This document shows positions 43,142 through 49,070 of a stretch of DNA of 49,070 nucleotides, piece after piece. The DNA is from Candidatus Methylomirabilota bacterium (GTDB taxonomy: Bacteria > Methylomirabilota > Methylomirabilia > Rokubacteriales > CSP1-6), in NCBI GenBank assembly GCA_035315345.1, contig DATFYA010000119.1, forward strand, positions 1 to 49,070. Direction: 5' to 3'. A program made the position numbers and the translations under genes. The notes under the pieces are model-generated. The model worked only from the letters and a program-made list of their open reading frames with translations, searched no databases and had not been told where the DNA came from. Numbering within the stretch: position 1 is the stretch's first letter; every line of letters begins with the position of its first letter.

Positions 43142-44272
43142 ATGGCCGCGACGATGCACGACCTGCTGACCTTGATGATCGAACGTGGGGCCTCCGACCT
43201 GCACATCACCACCGGGACGCATCCGCAGATCCGGCTGCACGGCAAGCTCACGGCGCTCTCTCAGTTCGAGATGCTGACGCCGACGGACACGCAGCGCCTG
43301 GCGTACAGCGTGCTGAATGAAGGTCAGAAGCAAAAGTTCGAGGAAGAGAACGAGCTGGACCTCTCGTTCGGCATTCAGGGATTGGCCCGCTTCCGGTGCA
43401 ACGTGTATCGGCAACGAGGGGCAGTCGCGTGCGCGATTCGCGTCATCCCCGTCAAGATTCGCGGCTTCGACGAGCTGGGGCTGCCCGCCATCGTGGAGCA
43501 AATGGCCGATCGCCCGAAGGGGTTGATCCTCGTGACCGGCCCGACCGGCTCCGGCAAGTCGACCACTCTGGCCGCGATGGTCGACAAGGTCAACTCCGAG
43601 CGGGCGGAGCACATCATCACGATCGAGGATCCCATCGAGTTCGTCCATCAGCACAAGAAGTGCATGGTGAACCAGCGCGAGGTATTCTCGGACACCCACT
43701 CGTTCAAGAACGCGCTGAAGTCCATCCTTCGAGAGGATCCGGACGTGGTGCTGGTCGGTGAGATGCGCGATCTCGAGACGATCTCGGCGGCGCTGACCAT
43801 CGCGGAGACCGGTCACCTGACCCTGGGCACGCTGCATACGAACTCCTGCGCCCAGACCATCAACCGGATCATCGACGTGTTCCCCACGAGCCAGCAGGCT
43901 CAGGTACGGGCGCAGCTCTCGCTGGTCCTGGAAGGGGTGCTCTCTCAGCAGCTGATTCCAACCGCGGACGGGCGCGGTCGAGCCATGTCGCTCGAGATCA
44001 TGGTCGCGACGCCGGCCATCCGGAACCTCATCCGCGAGGAGAAGATCCATCAGATCTATTCCGCGATGCAGGCTGGGCAGAAGTTCGGCATGCAGACCAT
44101 GAATCAGTCGCTCGCCGAGCTCGTACAGAAGCGCCGCATCTCCCGAGAAGAGGCGCTGAACCGCAGCACGCTGCCCGAGGAGCTGGCGGGTCTGCTCGGT
44201 TCCGCGGGGGTGGCGTCCGGGGCGCCGGCCGCCGCGGCGGGCGCCGGCAGCTCTCCATTCGGCAGACGGTAG
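43142..44272 (+). CDS. pilT: Type IV pilus retraction ATPase PilT
   Basis: PilT is a hexameric ATPase that pulls pilin subunits back into the membrane and drives twitching. The 376-residue protein starts MHDLLTLMIERGASDLHITT. It has Walker A VTGPTGSGKSTTLAA, the Asp box IITIEDPIEFVH, Walker B DVVLVGEMRDLETI, the His box GHLTLGTLHTN and the AIRNLIREEK motif specific to PilT. The last 25 residues are an Ala/Gly-rich tail. It begins the pilus set; no pilB lies upstream. pilC follows 21 bp on. Confidence 0.95.
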   Translation: MAATMHDLLTLMIERGASDLHITTGTHPQIRLHGKLTALSQFEMLTPTDTQRLAYSVLNEGQKQKFEEENELDLSFGIQGLARFRCNVYRQRGAVACAIRVIPVKIRGFDELGLPAIVEQMADRPKGLILVTGPTGSGKSTTLAAMVDKVNSERAEHIITIEDPIEFVHQHKKCMVNQREVFSDTHSFKNALKSILREDPDVVLVGEMRDLETISAALTIAETGHLTLGTLHTNSCAQTINRIIDVFPTSQQAQVRAQLSLVLEGVLSQQLIPTADGRGRAMSLEIMVATPAIRNLIREEKIHQIYSAMQAGQKFGMQTMNQSLAELVQKRRISREEALNRSTLPEELAGLLGSAGVASGAPAAAAGAGSSPFGRR

Positions 44273-44293
44273 ACCACCGAGGAGGCTCACGCG

Positions 44294-45493
44294 ATGGCTG
44301 TCTTCGTCTATCAAGGTCGCACCGCGAGTGGCGTGCAGAACGGTGAGATCGAGGCGTCCGACCGCTCCGCCGCAGTCGGGGAGCTGCGCCGACGCGCCAT
44401 TCTCGTCACCAAGATCTCGGAGAAGTCCGCCCCGAAGATCGCCTTCAAGTTCGGGGGCAAGGTCAAGGACAAGGAGATGGCGATCTTCACCCGCCAGTTC
44501 TCCACCATGATCGACGCGGGTCTTCCGCTCGTGCAGTGCCTGAACATTCTCGCCGAGCAGAGTGAATCCAAGACCCTGAGGGGGGTGACCGGACAGGTCG
44601 CCCGCCAGGTGGAGGCGGGATCCACGCTGGCGGACGCTCTCCGACGCCATCCGCGAACGTTCGATGATCTGTTCACCAACCTCGTCGAGGTCGGCGAGGC
44701 GGGCGGTATCCTCGACGTGGTCCTGCAGCGTCTCGCCGCCTACATCGAGAAGGCGGCGGCTCTGAAGCGCAAGGTCAAGGCGGCGATGGTGTATCCGGCC
44801 GCCATCATCGGGGTCGCGGTCATGGTGGTCATCTTCATGCTGACCTTCGTGATCCCGACGTTTGCCCAGATGTTCCAGGACCTCGGCGCCGATCTCCCAC
44901 TTCCCACCAAGGTCGTCCTCTGGCTCTCGACGTTCGTTCGCACCTATATCCTCCTCATCATCGCGGGCATGATCGGCTGCATCCTGGCCTTCCGCTCCTA
45001 CTATCGAACGGAGAACGGGCGGGCGACCATCGATGCTCTCATGCTGAAGCTTCCGGTCTTCGGCACGCTGGTTCGCAAGGTCGCGGTCGCTCGGTTCACC
45101 CGCACCCTGGGCACCCTGGTGCAGTCGGGCGTGCCGATCCTCGATGGTCTTCGCATCACCGCTCGAACGGCGGGGAACAAGGTCGTCGAGAAGGCGGTCC
45201 TGCAGTGCCGCGCCGCGGTCACCGAAGGTAAGACCCTCGCGGAGCCGCTACGGAGCTCCGGGGTATTTCCCCCGATGGTCACCCAGATGATCTCGGTCGG
45301 TGAGCAGACCGGTGCGCTCGATGCCATGTTGAGCAAGATCGCCGACTTTTACGACGATGAGGTCGACACCGCGGTGAGCACGCTCACCTCCTTGCTGGAG
45401 CCGATCATGATCGTGTTCCTCGGCGTGGTCGTCGGCGGCCTCGTCGTGGCCATGTATCTGCCGATCTTCAAACTGGTCACGCTGGTCAAGTAG
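44294..45493 (+). CDS. pilC: Type IV pilus inner membrane platform protein PilC
   Basis: PilC is the membrane base on which PilB and PilT act. The 399-residue product has two GspF-type domains. The first has MAIFTRQFSTMIDAGLPLVQ and EVGEAGGILDVVLQRLA, the second VAVARFTRTLGTLVQSGVP and VGEQTGALDAMLSKIADFYD. Three membrane helices are seen: two around residues 165-235 and one at the end (IMIVFLGVVVGGLVVAMYLP). It is 13 bp before pilS, so pilT, pilC, pilS and pilR seem to be one transcription set. Confidence 0.95.
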   Translation: MAVFVYQGRTASGVQNGEIEASDRSAAVGELRRRAILVTKISEKSAPKIAFKFGGKVKDKEMAIFTRQFSTMIDAGLPLVQCLNILAEQSESKTLRGVTGQVARQVEAGSTLADALRRHPRTFDDLFTNLVEVGEAGGILDVVLQRLAAYIEKAAALKRKVKAAMVYPAAIIGVAVMVVIFMLTFVIPTFAQMFQDLGADLPLPTKVVLWLSTFVRTYILLIIAGMIGCILAFRSYYRTENGRATIDALMLKLPVFGTLVRKVAVARFTRTLGTLVQSGVPILDGLRITARTAGNKVVEKAVLQCRAAVTEGKTLAEPLRSSGVFPPMVTQMISVGEQTGALDAMLSKIADFYDDEVDTAVSTLTSLLEPIMIVFLGVVVGGLVVAMYLPIFKLVTLVK

Positions 45494-45506
45494 CCCGAGA
45501 GCGAGG

Positions 45507-47150
45507 TTGCCCAAGTCGCAGACGCTCCGGTCGTCCCTCTGGGGGCTGAACCGGGCGCGGCTGCTCACGGCCGTCATCGTCCTGGCGGTCGGAGCGCTGC
45601 TCCGGATCACTGACGCGTTTCCCTACGCCTTTGGCCCCTTCGCGATCATGGTGCTGGGTGTCGCAGCGGCCGGCCTCGTGCTTCCCCTGGCCGACCGCCG
45701 CGGCATCCGTCCGGACCGGATCGCCTGGTTCCAGTTCAGCCTGGACGCGCTGCTCATCACCGGCATCGTGACCGCAAGCGGTGGACCGCGGTCCGTGTTC
45801 ATTCCCTTGTACGTCGTGCTGGTGGTGGGGTCCTGCCTGGTACTGTCACGCGCCGGCGGCCTGGTGGTCGCAGTGATCTGCAGTCTCCTGTACGTCTTGC
45901 CGGTGCTCGGGCGCACGATCCTGCCGGTCCTGGACATCGGGATTCCGGGGGAGAACACCACCGTCGAGATTCTGACCGTTTTCATGAACGCCGGCGTGCT
46001 CCTGGTCGTCGCGGTGCTGGCCGGGGCCCTCGCCGGGCAGTATCACGAGCTGCACCAGGACATGGAGAACCAGCGAAAGCATCTGTCGGATCTCCAGGCC
46101 TTCCGTGACTTGATCTTCGAATCGGTCGGATCCGGCCTGGTCGCGGTGGATCCGGCGGGACGAGTCACCGCGTTCAACCGCGCGGCCGAATCCATCACCG
46201 GAATACGGGCCGCCGAGGCGGTGGACCAGCCGTGGGAGGCCATCTTCGGCCGCGGCGTCAATCTGGAGGAGGCTCGTCGCGCGGTGTCCGAGGGTACCGA
46301 GCCGGCACCTCGGTACGAGTTCCCTCTGCGCCGGCGAGACGGACACGAGGTGCCCGTGGGCATCTCGTTCCGTTCGCTTCGATCGGGCACCGGCGACGTG
46401 GCCGGACTCATCGGCGTCTGCCAGGATCTCTCCAGCATCAAGCTGATGGAGCAGCGGGTGCGGCAGTCGGATCGGCTGGCCGCGGTCGGCCGGCTCTCCG
46501 CCAACATGGCTCACGAGATCCGGAATCCGCTCGCTTCCATCTCCGGAGCGGTGGAAGCCCTGGCCCGCGACCTGCCGCCGGATCATACTCGTGGCCAGCT
46601 GGTGGAGATCGTCCTGCGGGAGTCGGCCCGGCTCAATCAGATCGTCGGCGATTTCCTCGAGTACGCTCGGCCGGCACCGATGGTGCCGCTCGAGATCAAC
46701 ATGGCCGAGATTCTCGACGAGGTCCTGCTCCTGATCGAGCACCGCACCCTCCCCGCGAGTCTGAAGGTGGTCCGCGAATACGGCGACACCCTGCCCACCC
46801 GAGCCGATCCTCAGCGCCTTCGCCAGGCCGTGTGGAACCTCTGCCTGAACGCGGTGCAGGCGATGCCGGAAGGCGGTGAACTGCGGGTCAGTGCCCGTTC
46901 CCTTCGCGAGCGCGGAGGCCGTCTCCAGATCTGTATCGCGGACACCGGCCAGGGCATCTCGGACAGCGACCTGCCGCACATCTTCGAGCCATTCTTCTCG
47001 ACCAAACCTGAAGGAAGTGGAATCGGTCTCGCGCTAGTCTATCGGGTGGTGGAGGAGCACGGCGGCTCCATCGAGGTTCGCAGCCGGGTGGGCGACGGCA
47101 CCACGTTCATTCTGATCTTGCCGTCGCCCGACGGGGCGACCCAGGGATGA
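45507..47150 (+). CDS. pilS: Sensor histidine kinase PilS
   Basis: PilS senses pilin in the membrane and phosphorylates PilR. The 547-residue product begins with a TTG at 45507 and has about five or six membrane segments in residues 18-180. A PAS domain follows (FRDLIFESVGSGLVAVDPAG). The kinase core has the phospho-His in NMAHEIRNPLASISGAVEA, the N box LCLNAVQAMPEGG, the G1 box DTGQGISD, the F box FEPFFSTKPEGSGIGLALVY and G3. It is followed by a 79-bp gap with no feature, and then pilR. Confidence 0.93.
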   Translation: MPKSQTLRSSLWGLNRARLLTAVIVLAVGALLRITDAFPYAFGPFAIMVLGVAAAGLVLPLADRRGIRPDRIAWFQFSLDALLITGIVTASGGPRSVFIPLYVVLVVGSCLVLSRAGGLVVAVICSLLYVLPVLGRTILPVLDIGIPGENTTVEILTVFMNAGVLLVVAVLAGALAGQYHELHQDMENQRKHLSDLQAFRDLIFESVGSGLVAVDPAGRVTAFNRAAESITGIRAAEAVDQPWEAIFGRGVNLEEARRAVSEGTEPAPRYEFPLRRRDGHEVPVGISFRSLRSGTGDVAGLIGVCQDLSSIKLMEQRVRQSDRLAAVGRLSANMAHEIRNPLASISGAVEALARDLPPDHTRGQLVEIVLRESARLNQIVGDFLEYARPAPMVPLEINMAEILDEVLLLIEHRTLPASLKVVREYGDTLPTRADPQRLRQAVWNLCLNAVQAMPEGGELRVSARSLRERGGRLQICIADTGQGISDSDLPHIFEPFFSTKPEGSGIGLALVYRVVEEHGGSIEVRSRVGDGTTFILILPSPDGATQG

Positions 47151-47229
47151 GCGGCCGCATCACGAGACGCAAACGTCAGCACACGCAGACGCAGAGGGCC
47201 GAACGCCGGTCCCGCGAGACGAGGCAGAC

Positions 47230-48627
<1,398 letters not shown>

Positions 48628-48653
48628 CATTCCGCGGCGCGATGATAACGACG

Positions 48654-48681
48654 CCTGTCATAACGGCCGAGGCATGACAGG
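48654..48681 (+). promoter_or_regulatory. Dyad upstream of pilA, possible activator (PilR) site
   Basis: CCTGTCAT (48654-48661) and ATGACAGG (48674-48681) are perfect 8-bp inverted arms, 12 bases apart, about 135 bp before the -24 GG of the pilA promoter. This is a usual distance for an enhancer of a sigma-54 promoter. It lacks a T-run, so a pilR terminator is less likely. Confidence 0.45.
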
Positions 48682-48755
48682 TGAGCGAACATCGGTTCCG
48701 AGTAAGGCGAAACTGATGGAATTGGTCATTTTTCCAGGTAGTTAGGGTTCTCAGA

Positions 48756-48787
48756 GTCACCGGGTGACCTTGGAATGGATGTCACCC
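48756..48787 (+). promoter_or_regulatory. Second dyad cluster upstream of pilA
   Basis: GTCACCGGGTGAC (48756-48768) is a perfect 13-bp palindrome. Its right half, GGGTGAC, also pairs with GTCACCC (48781-48787) over a 12-base spacer. These sit 30-60 bp before the sigma-54 promoter. They may be a binding site or an mRNA/DNA structure; untested. Confidence 0.4.
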
Positions 48788-48814
48788 TTCTGACACCAAT
48801 CCAGTAGGCCTCAC

Positions 48815-48830
48815 TGGCATCGAACCTGCA
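48815..48830 (+). promoter_or_regulatory. Putative sigma-54 promoter of pilA
   Basis: TGGCATCGAACCTGCA shows GG-N10-GC (GG 48816-48817, GC 48828-48829), two bases from the TGGCACN5TTGCA consensus. The start would be near 48841, giving a leader of about 60 bases that has a GGCC-GAAA-GGCC hairpin (48868-48879) and the ribosome site GGAGGAAG. The gap 48628-48902 holds only these control elements. Confidence 0.6.
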
Positions 48831-48902
48831 CTTGGACCCTCCCAGACGCAATTAAACTTCTCTACTCGGCCGAAAGGCCAAACGCATCAGGGAGGAAGCG
48901 CA

Positions 48903-49070
48903 ATGAACAGGTTCTGGAATCGGAAGGTGCTGGGCAGCCAGCGCGGCTTCACGCTCATCGAGTTGATGATCGTCGTGGCCATCATCGGTATCCTCGCTGC
49001 TATCGCTATCCCGCTGTACGCCAACGTCCAGGCGCGCGCCCGGCTGGCCAAGGCCCAGGCCGACGCCCGG
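48903..49070 (+). CDS. pilA: Type IV major pilin PilA, N-terminal part (cut by window end)
   Basis: The first 56 residues of a type IVa pilin. It has a 15-residue basic leader ending in SQRG, cleaved by PilD before the Phe, then [20 protein letters not shown], the hydrophobic helix that packs the pilus core. Glu at mature position 5 is present. The start ATG has a GGAGGAAG ribosome site. The gene is cut by the window edge, so its length and C-terminal domain are unknown. Its place after pilS-pilR and a sigma-54 promoter fits the main pilin. Confidence 0.93.
   Translation, partial: MNRFWNRKVLGSQRGFTLIELMIVVAIIGILAAIAIPLYANVQARARLAKAQADAR

Overview
This 49 kb window is a very GC-rich, densely packed bacterial chromosome segment. 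GTG starts and 4-bp stop/start overlaps are common. Type IV pilus genes, Tat-dependent binding proteins and lipoproteins point to a cell with a Gram-negative type envelope. The combination of a yicC-gmk-rpoZ-coaBC-priA-def-fmt-rsmB-rpe run, an hsp20-dnaK-dnaJ-hspR-lon heat-shock cluster and a pilT-pilC-pilS-pilR-pilA run, plus many ABC importers for small organic solutes, would fit a Methylomirabilota/Rokubacteria-like or deltaproteobacterium-like lineage. That assignment is inference from gene order; no rRNA gene is present to prove it.

Layout. 1-1483 (+): tail of pyrF, pyrE and an HPRT-like gene, followed by a lipoprotein. 2141-4939 (-): a NitT/TauT-type ABC importer. 5103-18676 (+): housekeeping genes in one direction, for nucleotide, CoA, replication and repair functions, formyl-Met handling and rRNA methylation, then the ffh-rpsP-rimM-trmD-rplS-rnhB-yraN block. 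18795-26547 (+): a metabolic segment with an isochorismatase-like hydrolase, a DapA-like aldolase and a class III aminotransferase, followed by a complete Liv-type importer. 26551-34375 (both strands): dut and small regulatory or unknown genes (lone response regulator, YifB/ComM ATPase, ArsR-NIPSNAP-unknown operon, second isochorismatase-like gene, Spy-like protein, lytic transglycosylase). 34483-40857 (-): heat-shock operon with an HspR-type operator overlapping its promoter. 41039-42863: DUF1844 gene, then mazG and a macro-domain gene. 43142-49070 (+): the pilus genes, ending inside pilA.

The genes form functional groups. PyrF/PyrE make UMP. Gmk, Dut, MazG and the family 4 uracil-DNA glycosylase manage and clean the nucleotide pool. 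Def and Fmt act at opposite ends of formyl-Met handling. RimM, TrmD, RsmB, S16 and L19 serve ribosome and tRNA maturation. HspR probably represses the whole chaperone/Lon operon through the operator at 40936-40956. PilS/PilR probably drive pilA, and possibly pilT, through sigma-54 promoters visible at 48815-48830 and 43061-43076.

There is no CRISPR array, phage, insertion sequence or tRNA that I can see. The most unusual points are: an HPRT-like protein and a PriA-like protein that lack key catalytic residues; a DnaJ with SPD in place of HPD; an fmt gene whose only sensible start is CTG and whose coding region has absorbed a palindromic intergenic-type repeat; a dispersed short hairpin repeat with a compensated base-pair change; and a pilA control region rich in dyads.
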